Of a stretch of 64,000 nt of DNA, positions 56,381 through 64,000 are shown in pieces (the first letter of the stretch is position 1; every line of letters starts with the position of its first letter). Below the pieces are notes generated by a model, which saw only the letters and a program-made list of their open reading frames with translations, was not told the DNA's origin and did no database searches. Made by a program: the position numbers and the translations under genes. The DNA is taken from assembly GCF_018614195.1 (NCBI RefSeq), contig NZ_JAGGOT010000034.1, positions 147,154-211,153 on the forward strand, given 5' to 3'. Source of the stretch: Streptomyces sp. ISL-43 (GTDB lineage Bacteria > Actinomycetota > Actinomycetes > Streptomycetales > Streptomycetaceae).

Positions 56381-56797
56381 TCAGTCATGAGGGGACATAC
56401 CGCCGGAACCGTGACATCCCCGGTGAGCGGAGCTCCCCGCGCGCGAGTGCCGGCCGCGGTGGGCGGGCGCCGGGCGGTCCTCCACGAGTACCCGGGCCGC
56501 ATTCCGTTCTTCCCTCTCCGAGTGCCGCAGCAGCACCCGGCACGCGGCCGTGACGGCGGCCAGGCCGAGCGTGGCCACCGCGGCCCCGCCGAAGGAGGTT
56601 CCGTAGACGACGAGGACGACGGGGACGAGCAGGCAGCTGAAGGCCGCCCAGCGCACCACGTCACCCGCGGGGTCGTCATGGGGGCGTCTCGCGGGGTGCA
56701 CGGACGAGTGAAGGGGGGAAGGCGGCATGTGGACGGACTGCGTCGGCTGAGCGGGCGACTGAGCGGGCTGGACGGGGTGAACCGGATGACCGGGCAC
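56381..56797 (-). CDS. Small membrane protein near adpA
   Basis: 138 residues from GTG 56797 with GGGAGC upstream. A His/Pro/Gln-rich N-terminus (VHPVQPAQSPAQPTQSVHMPP), then two membrane helices within VVRWAAFSCLLVPVVLVVYG and FGGAAVATLGLAAVTAACRVLL, and a basic tail. Conserved next to adpA in Streptomyces as I recall. Function unknown. Confidence 0.65.
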   Translation of the reverse strand: MPGHPVHPVQPAQSPAQPTQSVHMPPSPLHSSVHPARRPHDDPAGDVVRWAAFSCLLVPVVLVVYGTSFGGAAVATLGLAAVTAACRVLLRHSEREERNAARVLVEDRPAPAHRGRHSRAGSSAHRGCHGSGGMSPHD

Positions 56798-57006
56798 GGC
56801 GTGCTCCCTGCGGGCTCTTCCTGGACGGTCGGACTCGTGTCCAACGCCGGGCGGAGCGGCTCGGTCACTGCGCGCACGGGTGGCACGTACCCGGCGCGAA
56901 GTCATTCGTCACTGGCTGTAGGGGGCAGCGGCCATTGCCAAGGAGTCGTCGCTGCGGCATGCTCCCTTGGACGCTCTCCAAGGGCGGCATGCCCTGTGCA
57001 GCACAG

Positions 57007-57032
57007 GAGTGCCGCCGTACCCTGGTGGGTAT
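57007..57032 (+). promoter_or_regulatory. SigB-like promoter upstream of the universal stress gene
   Basis: GAGT at 57007-57010, 16 bases, then GGGTAT at 57027-57032, matching GNNT-N14-16-GGGTAY. The flanking 56798-57176 (379 bp) holds no convincing gene. Confidence 0.35.
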
Positions 57033-57176
57033 GGGCTTGGAAAGATGCTTCCCGGACAGAGCTCGGTCACACTGAGTCGCCGTTTCGTGAATCATCGCCG
57101 CTCAATCCGTCGCTTCCGCCTACTGTCGCCCCGCCGCCTTGTCCCTTCGCCCGAGGACCTCTTCGCCGAGACACCC

Positions 57177-57707
57177 ATGGCCGGTCACGAATTCTCCGAA
57201 CCCGCGGACCGCAAGCGCAAACGCCTCGCCGACCCCGAATCGGCCGACCTGCGCGCGGTGGAACAACCACGTCATCCCTGCGACCCGGCCTTCCGGCACG
57301 GGGTCGTTGTGGGCTTCGACGGATCCACGTCCAGTGAGCGCGCCCTCGCGTACGCGATCGGGATGGCCCGTCGCTCCGGATCCGGGCTGATCATCGTCCA
57401 CGTGGCCAACCGGCTGCCCACCACCGTGTGGGCCGGCTGCGAGCCGCCGGTCTTCGTGGACGTGCCGGACCACCGCACCGAGGTGCTGGGTCTGGAGCTG
57501 GCCTGCGCCGACTACCTCTCCGAGGTTCCGTGGATCCTCGTCGAGCGCGGCGGGGACATCTGCCACGAGCTGGAGGAGGTCGGCCGGGAGTATTCGGCGG
57601 ACGCCATCGTGGTCGGTTCCACGCACGGGATCGTCGGCCGGATCTTCGGCTCGGTGGCGGGCCGGCTGGCAAAGCGGGCGCAGCGACCGGTTGTTGTCAT
57701 CCCGTAA
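57177..57707 (+). CDS. Universal stress protein
   Basis: 176 residues. UspA fold: GVVVGFDGSTSSERALAYAI at the start of the domain and AIVVGSTHGIVGRIFGSVAGRL (G-x2-G-x-type ATP loop) before the final strand PVVVIP. A charged N-terminal extension of about 35 residues (FSEPADRKRKRLADPESADL) precedes it. Start is not marked by a strong ribosome binding site; upstream starts in frame cannot be excluded. Confidence 0.85.
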   Translation: MAGHEFSEPADRKRKRLADPESADLRAVEQPRHPCDPAFRHGVVVGFDGSTSSERALAYAIGMARRSGSGLIIVHVANRLPTTVWAGCEPPVFVDVPDHRTEVLGLELACADYLSEVPWILVERGGDICHELEEVGREYSADAIVVGSTHGIVGRIFGSVAGRLAKRAQRPVVVIP

Positions 57708-57728
57708 CCGACCGTATGTCGATTGTGT

Positions 57729-57755
57729 GGTTGTGAACCCCCATGTAAGGGGTAG
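57729..57755 (+). promoter_or_regulatory. SigB-like promoter of the YaaH-family gene
   Basis: GGTTGT (57729-57734), 15 bases, then GGGTAG (57750-57755), close to GNNT-N14-16-GGGTAY except the last base. Confidence 0.4.
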
Positions 57756-57806
57756 ATAAAGGCTGCTGGGACGCAGCAAACAACTGCAGATCGAAGGGAG
57801 CCCGCC

Positions 57807-58373
57807 GTGGACAATGGTGTCTCTGCGGGAAGCACGGCCTCGACTTCGACCCTCGGGCACATCGCCCTGGGTCTCACCCTTCTCGCGTTCGGTATCGGCC
57901 ACACCGGGATCATCGACGGTGTGTCCGTGGCCGACTCCGTGTCGCTCGCGACCTTCCTTGGCGGCCTCGCCCTGTTCGTCCTCGGGATCCTCGAATACCG
58001 CGGCGGCAACGGCTTCAACGGCACGGCCTTCGCGGGCATCGGAGCCTTCTGGTTCACCTGGGCCAACGGCGCCGACGGAAAGGTTTCGGCGCACGCGGCC
58101 GGAATGTTCCTCGTACTGTTCGCCATGCTCGCGCTGACCCTCACCGCCGCGGCCTCGCGCGGGCTGTTCGGTCAGGGCGTGTACGCACTGTTCACCCTCT
58201 CCCTCGTACTCCTGGCGATAGGCACTTTCGCCGAGGCCGACGGGCTGGCCAAGGCGGCCGGCTGGGTGGCGGCGCTCTCCGGGCTGCTGGCCTGGTACGG
58301 GGCCACGGCGGCGCTGGCGAGCTGGCCGATGGCGCTCGGCAAGAGTTCGCGCGGCGCGGTCGCCGCGAGCTGA
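57807..58373 (+). CDS. GPR1/FUN34/YaaH family transporter
   Basis: 188 residues from GTG with AAGGGAG upstream. Six membrane helices: LGHIALGLTLLAFGIGHTG, LATFLGGLALFVLGILEYRGG, AFAGIGAFWFTWANG and so on. The family moves acetate, succinate or ammonia. The canonical NPAPLGL motif is not evident, so substrate is open. Confidence 0.75.
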   Translation: MDNGVSAGSTASTSTLGHIALGLTLLAFGIGHTGIIDGVSVADSVSLATFLGGLALFVLGILEYRGGNGFNGTAFAGIGAFWFTWANGADGKVSAHAAGMFLVLFAMLALTLTAAASRGLFGQGVYALFTLSLVLLAIGTFAEADGLAKAAGWVAALSGLLAWYGATAALASWPMALGKSSRGAVAAS

Positions 58374-58387
58374 CGGCTCGAGCACAC

Positions 58388-58428
58388 GAAGAGGCCCCCG
58401 GGGGGATCCATCCCCGGGGGCCTCCTTC
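58388..58428. terminator. Bidirectional terminator
   Basis: GAGGCCCCCGGGG (58391-58403) and CCCCGGGGGCCTC (58412-58424), flanked by cgaa/ttcg, between the transporter and the leftward glmS. Confidence 0.85.
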
Positions 58429-58472
58429 GTACGCGGCGCGCGGTCCGGCCGGCGGTGCGGCCGGCGGTCCGG

Positions 58473-60290
58473 CTATTCGACCGTGACGGACTTGGCCAGG
58501 TTGCGCGGCTTGTCGATGTCCCGGCCCAGGGCCAGGGCGGTGTGGTACGCCAGGAGCTGCAGCGGGATGCCCATCAGGATCGGGTCCAGCTCGTCCTCGT
58601 TCTTGGGTACGAGGATGGTGTGGTCGGCCTTCTCCTGCTCGCGGTGGGCGACCGCCAGGATCCGGCCGCTGCGGGCCTTGATCTCCTCCAGCGCCGCGCG
58701 GTTCTTCTCCAGCAGGTCGTCGTCCGGGACGATCGCGACCGTCGGCAGCGAGGGCTCGATCAGGGCGAGGGGACCGTGCTTGAGCTCGGAGGCCGGGTAG
58801 GCCTCGGCGTGGATGTAGGAGATCTCCTTCAGCTTGAGGGAGGCCTCCAGGGCCACCGGGTAACCCCGGACGCGGCCGATGAACATCATCGACTTCGCGT
58901 CGGCGTAGTCGGCCGCGAGCTTCTTGATGTCCTCTTCGCCGTCGAGGATCTCCTGGATCTGCGCCGGCAGCTTGCGCAGGCCGTCGATGATCCGCTTGCC
59001 GTCGGTGACGGACAGGTCCCGGATGCGGCCCAGGTGCACGGCGAGCAGCGCGAAGGCCACGACCGTGTTGGTGAAGCACTTGGTGGAGACGACGCAGACC
59101 TCGGGGCCGGCGTGCACGTAAACGCCTCCGTCGGCCGCGCGGGCGATCGCGGAGCCGACCACGTTGACCACGCCGAGGACGCGGGCGCCCTTGCGCTTGA
59201 GCTCCTGCACGGCCGCCAGCACGTCGTACGTCTCACCGGACTGGGAGACGGCGATGTAGAGGGTGTCGGGGTCCACGACCGGGTTGCGGTAGCGGAACTC
59301 GGAGGCCGGCTCGGCGTCGGCGGGGATGCGGGCGAGGCTCTCGATGAGGCCCGCGCCGATCATGCCGGCGTGGTATGAGGTGCCGCAGCCGAGGATCTTG
59401 ACCCGGCGGATGCCGCGCGCCTCGCGCGGGTCCAGGTTCAGGCCGCCCAGGTGGACGGTGTTGAAGCGGTCGTCGATCCGGCCGCGCAGGACGCGGTCGA
59501 CCGCGTCGGCCTGCTCGGAGATCTCCTTGTGCATGTACGTGTCGTGGCCGCCCATGTCGTAGGAGGCGGCCTCCCACTCCACGGTCTCGGGCGTGGCGGT
59601 GGTCGTCGTACCGGAGGTGGTGTAGGTCCGGAAGTCGTCGGCCTTCAGGGTCGCCATCTCGCCGTCGTCGAGGGTGACGATCTGGCGGGTGTGGGCGACG
59701 AGCGCGGCGATGTCCGAGGCGACGAACATCTCCTTCTCGCCGATGCCGAGGACGACGGGGGAGCCGTTGCGGGCGACGACGATGCGGTCGGGGAAGTCGG
59801 CGTGCATGACGGCGATGCCGTAGGTGCCCTCGACGACCTTCAGCGCCTCGCGGACCTTCTCCTCGAGGGTGTCGGCCTGGGAGCGGGCGACGAGGTGGAC
59901 GAGCACCTCGGTGTCGGTCTCCGAGAGGAAGACGATGCCGTCGGCCTCCAGCTTCGCGCGCAGCTCGGAGGCGTTGTCGACGATGCCGTTGTGGACGACC
60001 GCGACCTTGTTGTCGGCGTCCAGGTGCGGGTGGGAGTTGATGTCGCTCGGGGCGCCGTGGGTGGCCCAGCGGGTGTGGGCGATGCCGGTGGTGCCGGCGA
60101 AGCGCTTGGGTACCCGGGACTCCAGCTCGCGTACGCGGCCCTTGGCCTTGACGACCTTCAGGGCCGCGGCCTTCGGGCTGTTGACGACGATGCCCGCGGA
60201 GTCGTAGCCGCGGTACTCCAGTCGCTGCAGGCCCTCCAGCAGCAGCGGTGCCACGTCACGCTTGCCGATGTAACCCACGATTCCGCACAT
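58473..60290 (-). CDS. glmS: Glutamine-fructose-6-phosphate aminotransferase
   Basis: 605 residues, GGAGGGG upstream. N-terminal Ntn amidotransferase: Cys2 in MCGIVGYIG, then RLEYRGYDSAG, HTRWATHG. C-terminal two SIS domains: LGCGTSYHAGM, SQSGETYDVL, CVSTKCFTN and SELKHGPLALIE. Makes glucosamine-6-phosphate for cell wall and amino sugars. Adjacent hexosaminidase suggests amino-sugar metabolism. Confidence 0.96.
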   Translation of the reverse strand: MCGIVGYIGKRDVAPLLLEGLQRLEYRGYDSAGIVVNSPKAAALKVVKAKGRVRELESRVPKRFAGTTGIAHTRWATHGAPSDINSHPHLDADNKVAVVHNGIVDNASELRAKLEADGIVFLSETDTEVLVHLVARSQADTLEEKVREALKVVEGTYGIAVMHADFPDRIVVARNGSPVVLGIGEKEMFVASDIAALVAHTRQIVTLDDGEMATLKADDFRTYTTSGTTTTATPETVEWEAASYDMGGHDTYMHKEISEQADAVDRVLRGRIDDRFNTVHLGGLNLDPREARGIRRVKILGCGTSYHAGMIGAGLIESLARIPADAEPASEFRYRNPVVDPDTLYIAVSQSGETYDVLAAVQELKRKGARVLGVVNVVGSAIARAADGGVYVHAGPEVCVVSTKCFTNTVVAFALLAVHLGRIRDLSVTDGKRIIDGLRKLPAQIQEILDGEEDIKKLAADYADAKSMMFIGRVRGYPVALEASLKLKEISYIHAEAYPASELKHGPLALIEPSLPTVAIVPDDDLLEKNRAALEEIKARSGRILAVAHREQEKADHTILVPKNEDELDPILMGIPLQLLAYHTALALGRDIDKPRNLAKSVTVE

Positions 60291-60360
60291 AAGGTTTTTC
60301 CCCTCCTGAAGCTTCGTTTTGCTTTCTTGCCGCTGCCCGCGCCCCTGACCGGGGCGGTGC

Positions 60361-60636
60361 TCAGCCGTAGACGATGCGGCGCAGTTGCCGGAGCGACAGC
60401 TCCGGCGGCGCCACGGCCCGGTGCGGCAGTTCGGCCGCGATCCGCTCGAAGATGTCCGCGTTGACCGCGCCGCCGGACTGGAGCTCACGGTGGCGGCGGC
60501 GGACGAACTCTTCGGTGCTCTCGTCGAAGTACGCGAGGACGTCGAGCACCACTCGGGCGGCTTCGCCCCGCTGGAGCGAGGTGCTGCGCACCAAGTGGTC
60601 GACGAGGTCGTCGTGCGACGGGCGGCGGTCGGGCAT
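60361..60636 (-). CDS. Hypothetical protein, 91 residues
   Basis: MPDRRPSHDDLVDHLVRSTS, then QRGEAARVVLDVLAYFDESTEEFVRRRHRELQ. Helical, similar to small proteins found before glmS in Streptomyces. Function unknown. Confidence 0.7.
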   Translation of the reverse strand: MPDRRPSHDDLVDHLVRSTSLQRGEAARVVLDVLAYFDESTEEFVRRRHRELQSGGAVNADIFERIAAELPHRAVAPPELSLRQLRRIVYG

Positions 60637-60672
60637 CCGTCGATATTGACGGTAGGAGCCGTAGAATGCAAA

Positions 60673-60698
60673 GATCCTGCCCGAAATCGGGCAGGATC
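60673..60698 (-). terminator. Hairpin between two leftward genes
   Basis: GATCCTGCCCGA (60673-60684) and its perfect complement (60687-60698), 2-nt loop. Terminator of the DUF4429 gene, or an operator for the next. Confidence 0.65.
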
Positions 60699-60743
60699 AT
60701 GCTGGTCTGGACCAGCGGATGGCTTTATTCCGGTCTTCGATGC

Positions 60744-61655
60744 CTAGAAACGCCCTAGAATCGCCGCTTTCGCCGTGGCGAACTCCTCGGCCGTGAGGAT
60801 CCCCGCCTGGTGCATCTCTCCCACCTCGCGCAGCCGCCGCAGCAGGGCGTCGTGGTCCACCGCCCCGGCGCCGGCCGGCGCCGCCGGGCCGTCCGCCGCC
60901 AGGGCGGGTGCCAGGGCGGGCGTCGGCCCGGGCCCGGCCTCGGGATCCGGCGCCGCCGGGTGTGCCATGCGTACCGCCACGGCCGCCGCGACCAGAGCCA
61001 TCAGCGGGTCCTTCTTGAAGCCGAACAGCTCCACCGCGCACGGGTCGTACTTCGGCGGGGGCGGGGCCGCCGGGGCGCCGGCCAGGGCGAAGCGGATCCA
61101 CCCGTTCTCCAGCCCCCTCGACGGGTGCCACGCCACCGACCGCACGTCCGCGATCCGGAACTCGCGCGGCCCCCCGGAGCGCTTGGCCTCCTCCGTCGTC
61201 CAGTTCCAGTCCAGGGACACCCGGTCCCCGTCGAAGGCCACCGTGCCGTCGCCCGCGCCGACCGTGATCGGCACGGCGGGGCCGGGCAGGAGGTAGGAGT
61301 CCGCGGGCCCGGGGTCCACCTGGTCCAGCAGCAGGGCGTTGCGCACCTCGTCCACGAAGTACTCCGCGACGCCCGACCGGTCCGACTCCACGGCCAGCCG
61401 GTACGGATCGGAGGCCTCCGGCAGCCGACCGCCCGTCACCTGGAGCAGCGGGTCGGCGCCGTCACGCAGCCGCAGGCGCAGCCGGCCCGCCTTGCGCCCC
61501 GGTTCGTAGGAGATCCCGGCCAGCGCGCGCAGCGGCACGATCACCTCGCCCAGCGTCTGGCGCAGCAGTCCCACCCCCTTGTCGCGGCCCGGCACGATGC
61601 GTACCGCGTCCCCGTCGAAGGTCCATGTGCCGTCCTTCTGGATGATTTCCGCCAT
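60744..61655 (-). CDS. DUF4429 protein with C-terminal SHOCT
   Basis: 303 residues. Two PH-like repeats (MAEIIQKDGTWTFDGDAVRIVPG; GDGTVAFDGDRVSLDWNW), an Ala/Pro linker, and a SHOCT end (LLRRLREVGEMHQAGILTAEEFATAKAAILGRF). Common in Streptomyces; role unknown, probably binding or scaffold. Confidence 0.85.
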   Translation of the reverse strand: MAEIIQKDGTWTFDGDAVRIVPGRDKGVGLLRQTLGEVIVPLRALAGISYEPGRKAGRLRLRLRDGADPLLQVTGGRLPEASDPYRLAVESDRSGVAEYFVDEVRNALLLDQVDPGPADSYLLPGPAVPITVGAGDGTVAFDGDRVSLDWNWTTEEAKRSGGPREFRIADVRSVAWHPSRGLENGWIRFALAGAPAAPPPPKYDPCAVELFGFKKDPLMALVAAAVAVRMAHPAAPDPEAGPGPTPALAPALAADGPAAPAGAGAVDHDALLRRLREVGEMHQAGILTAEEFATAKAAILGRF

Positions 61656-61694
61656 CCTGGGATTCTCGCACCGCCCTTCCGGGCCCGGTTGGCC

Positions 61695-61707
61695 TATACC
61701 TGTGCGC
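61695..61707 (+). promoter_or_regulatory. Candidate leaderless promoter
   Basis: TATACC (61695-61700), seven bases, then ATG at 61708, with no ribosome binding site. The third TANNN(T/C)-N7-ATG case in this window. Confidence 0.35.
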
Positions 61708-63297
61708 ATGAGAGTCCCGCGACGCACGCTCGCCGCCCTCCTCGTCCTCGCCGTCGTCCCCGCGGCCGCCTCCTGCGGCGCCGCCCGCGGGGACGACGCC
61801 CGCCCCGGGGACAAGGCCCCCGCCGCGCTCGCTCCTTATCAACGGCTCCTGCCGGCGCCCGCCTCCGCGCACGCCGAAGGCCCGGGTTACGCCTTCGGCC
61901 CCGGCACCGTCATCCGTACCGGCCTCGACGGTGACGAGGAGGTCCGCAGGGTCGGCGAACTCCTCGCCGAGCAGCTGCGCGGCCCCAGCGGGCTGCCGCT
62001 GCCCGTGGTGGACGGCGCGGAGGGCGACGGGATCCGCCTCAGGCTCGACGAGGAGGCCGAGGGGGCGGGGGAGGAGGGGTACCGGCTGGAGGCCGGCTCC
62101 GGCGGGGTCACCCTCACCGCCCGCACGCCCGCCGGGCTCTTCCACGCCGGCCAGACGCTGCGCCAGCTGCTGCCGGTGTCCGGTCCGGGCACGGTGCCGG
62201 GCGGGACGGTCACCGACGCGCCGCGCTTCGCGTACCGGGGGGCGATGCTGGACGTGGCCCGCCACTTCTTCTCGGTGGAACAAGTGAAGAGGTACGTCGA
62301 CCAGCTCGCGCAGTACAAGGTCAACACCCTGCACCTGCACCTGACCGACGACCAGGGGTGGCGCATCGCGATCGACTCCTGGCCGAGGCTGGCGGAGTAC
62401 GGGGGAGCCGGCGAGGTCGGCGGCGGGCCCGGCGGCCACTGGACGAAGGACGACTACCGGGAGCTCGTGGCGTATGCGGGGGAGCGGTACGTCGACGTGG
62501 TCCCGGAGATCGACATGCCGGGCCACGTGAACGCGGCGCAGGCCGCCTACGCCGAGCTGAACTGCGACGGCAAGGCGCGCGAGCGCTACACCGGGATCAA
62601 GGTCGGCTTCAGCTCGCTGTGCGTCGGCAAGGAGCGGACGTACGAGTTCATCGACCAGGTGCTGGGGGAACTCGCGGAGCTGACCCCGGGCAAGTACCTG
62701 CACATCGGCGGCGACGAGGCGCATTCCACGCCGGCGGCGGACTACGCGGCCTTCATGGATCGGGCGCAGGCGGTCGTGGCACGGCACGGCAAGACGGTGG
62801 TGGCCTGGCACCAGCTCGCGACGGCCCGTCCGGCCGACGGCGCGGTGCTCCAGTACTGGGGCCACGACCGCACCCCGGCGCCGGAGAGGGCGGCGGTGGC
62901 TGCGGCGGCCAAGGCGGGCCATCCGGTGATCCTGTCCCCGGCGGACCGGCTGTACCTGGACATGAAGTACGACAAGGCGACGAAGCCGGGGCTGGCCTGG
63001 GCCGGGTACGTGCCGGTGCGCAGGTCCTACGACTGGAACCCGGGGGCGTACCTGGCCGGTGTCCCGGAGTCGGCCGTCCTGGGCGTGGAGGCCCCGCTGT
63101 GGACGGAGACGGTCGCGACGCGCCTCGACCTGGAGTACATGGCGTTCCCGAGGGTGCTGGGCCTCGCGGAACTGGGCTGGTCCCCGGCCGCGGGCCGCGA
63201 CTGGGACTCGTACCGCCTGCGCCTGGCGGCCCAGGGTGCCCGACTGGACTCCCAGGAGGTGAACTACTACCGCGCGCCGGACGTGCCGTGGTCTTGA
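61708..63297 (+). CDS. Beta-N-acetylhexosaminidase (GH20)
   Basis: 529 residues. Export signal MRVPRRTLAALLVLAVVPAA with a possible lipobox ending at Cys23. The GH20 domain begins about residue 165: YRGAMLDVARHFF, LHLTDDQGWRI, IDMPGHVNAA, and the catalytic pair Asp336-Glu337 in HIGGDEAHST; then WHQLATA and YWGHD. Releases terminal GlcNAc from chitin or cell-wall fragments. Confidence 0.92.
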   Translation: MRVPRRTLAALLVLAVVPAAASCGAARGDDARPGDKAPAALAPYQRLLPAPASAHAEGPGYAFGPGTVIRTGLDGDEEVRRVGELLAEQLRGPSGLPLPVVDGAEGDGIRLRLDEEAEGAGEEGYRLEAGSGGVTLTARTPAGLFHAGQTLRQLLPVSGPGTVPGGTVTDAPRFAYRGAMLDVARHFFSVEQVKRYVDQLAQYKVNTLHLHLTDDQGWRIAIDSWPRLAEYGGAGEVGGGPGGHWTKDDYRELVAYAGERYVDVVPEIDMPGHVNAAQAAYAELNCDGKARERYTGIKVGFSSLCVGKERTYEFIDQVLGELAELTPGKYLHIGGDEAHSTPAADYAAFMDRAQAVVARHGKTVVAWHQLATARPADGAVLQYWGHDRTPAPERAAVAAAAKAGHPVILSPADRLYLDMKYDKATKPGLAWAGYVPVRRSYDWNPGAYLAGVPESAVLGVEAPLWTETVATRLDLEYMAFPRVLGLAELGWSPAAGRDWDSYRLRLAAQGARLDSQEVNYYRAPDVPWS

Positions 63298-63791
63298 GCA
63301 GGGACAGCGGTAACCGGCAATCACCCCCGCGAGCCCGACGGCGACCTCGGGCCGGTGCCCATGCCCGAGGAAGAGGAGTGGGCCCGAAGCGCGGGGACCG
63401 GGCCGCGCCGCCCCCCGATCGCTGACGGGTACGACCCCTCGTTGCGCAACGACTGAGGCCGCCGGCGGCTGGGAACACCTGGGCCGCCAGGCTGCCCGCC
63501 GGCCGCGCTGCGGGCGGGGGCGCCGCGGCGGAGAACAGCGGTCGACCCTGCGCAGCGGATACGGCGACGACCCCGACCGCACCGGCACGGGCTCACCCTG
63601 GCGCGGCAGGGGACAACCGGATCCGAGCATCGACATTTACCAACATCAATTCCTGGAGTCAAGCCACGTATTCCTGTGACGTGACGCCACCCTGGCCGTC
63701 GGGTTTATTAGAAGCAGGTCCTCACCGGGAAATCCCGCCGAAAATACGAGGCCGAAAAATATCGCATAAATACCGAATGGAGAAAATCGAA
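63298..63791. other. Intergenic region, 494 bp
   Basis: No convincing gene. A GC-rich part (63320-63600) has a short run resembling coding sequence ending DGYDPSLRND, without a start, perhaps a relic. The last ~150 bp are A/T-rich for this genome and probably hold the promoter of the next gene. Confidence 0.4.
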
Positions 63792-64000
63792 ATGAAGCTT
63801 TCCCGCAAGATGATGCTGACCGTAGCCACCATGACCCTGGCGGGCGGTGTTGCACTGCCGGCCACGGCGATGGCCGCACCGGCGCCCCAGACGGTGCAGA
63901 CTTCGATGGAGTCGCAGCAGGTGACAAAGGGCTGGTGCAAGTTCAATAAGATCAATTGCAAGGTCCATGCGCCGAACACGCCGAACACCCCGAACACGCC
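63792..64000 (+). CDS. Small secreted protein with NTP repeat, 3' end outside
   Basis: ATG 63792 with GGAG nine bases upstream (63777 is an alternative). MKLSRKMMLTVATMTLAGG then VALPATAMAAPAPQ is a signal peptide with AMA-A cleavage. The mature start QTVQTSMESQQVTKGWCKFNKINC has two Cys; then a run of N-T-P triplets up to the window end. Function unknown; the stop is not visible. Confidence 0.6.
   Translation, partial: MKLSRKMMLTVATMTLAGGVALPATAMAAPAPQTVQTSMESQQVTKGWCKFNKINCKVHAPNTPNTPNT

Noticed and set aside
63321..63662. A 113-residue minus-strand frame and a short plus-strand run ending SLRND
   Set aside because: No start with a ribosome binding site and no recognisable domain; at most a relic.
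63792..64000. Lanthipeptide or RiPP precursor
   Set aside because: It has a Sec-type signal peptide and no modifying enzyme is visible; the N-T-P repeat is not a known core.

Overview
The window is high-GC Streptomyces chromosome carrying one complete integrated temperate siphophage of about 42.6 kb. Host identity rests on the order orn (oligoribonuclease), adpA, a two-helix membrane protein, a universal stress protein, a GPR1/FUN34/YaaH transporter, glmS and a family-20 hexosaminidase, on GC-rich codon use with many GTG starts and ATGA/GTGA overlaps, and on Streptomyces families such as WhiB, DUF5993 and DUF4429.

Left host flank (1-7950): a PAP2-type membrane protein cut by the window edge, a histidine phosphatase, a large HTH regulator, a hypothetical protein, a spermidine-synthase-like protein, a proline/serine-rich anchored protein, an OmpR-type two-component pair, a DUF5993 membrane peptide and a DsbB-type thiol oxidoreductase. 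The prophage has recombined into the 3' end of dsbB.

Prophage (core repeats at 7942-7950 and 50585-50593). The left end has a leftward candidate repressor and a divergent operator region. A long rightward early operon follows (9103-25755): many small coupled genes, a Cas4/RecB-like exonuclease, a possible ssDNA-binding protein, a primase-polymerase/SF3 helicase followed by an iteron array, a RusA-type resolvase, a WhiB protein and several Cys-rich small proteins. A leftward three-gene cassette (22797-23573) interrupts it. Terminators and a lipoprotein moron separate it from the late operon (26523-45655): terminase, portal, MuF, scaffold, capsid, connectors, tail tube, G/GT chaperones made by -1 frameshift, tape measure, a large tail protein, amidase, two holin-like proteins and a collagen/SGNH fibre. 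A self-contained regulator module (45747-48607), a leftward XRE gene and a large serine integrase beside attR close the element.

Right host flank (50594-64000): the severed dsbB tail, a small hypothetical protein, an MFS transporter, a divergent MarR/NmrA-like pair, tRNA-His, orn, adpA (with no TTA codon), a membrane protein, a universal stress protein, the YaaH transporter, glmS, two hypothetical proteins, a hexosaminidase and the start of a small secreted peptide.

The most distinctive observations are the precise serine-integrase att reconstruction in dsbB, the primase-adjacent iterons, the adpA gene lacking the bldA-dependent codon, a tRNA-like minihelix before the primase, and an inverted cassette with a near-perfect operator encoding a candidate excision or regulatory factor. 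All calls come from reading the sequence; no database search was run.
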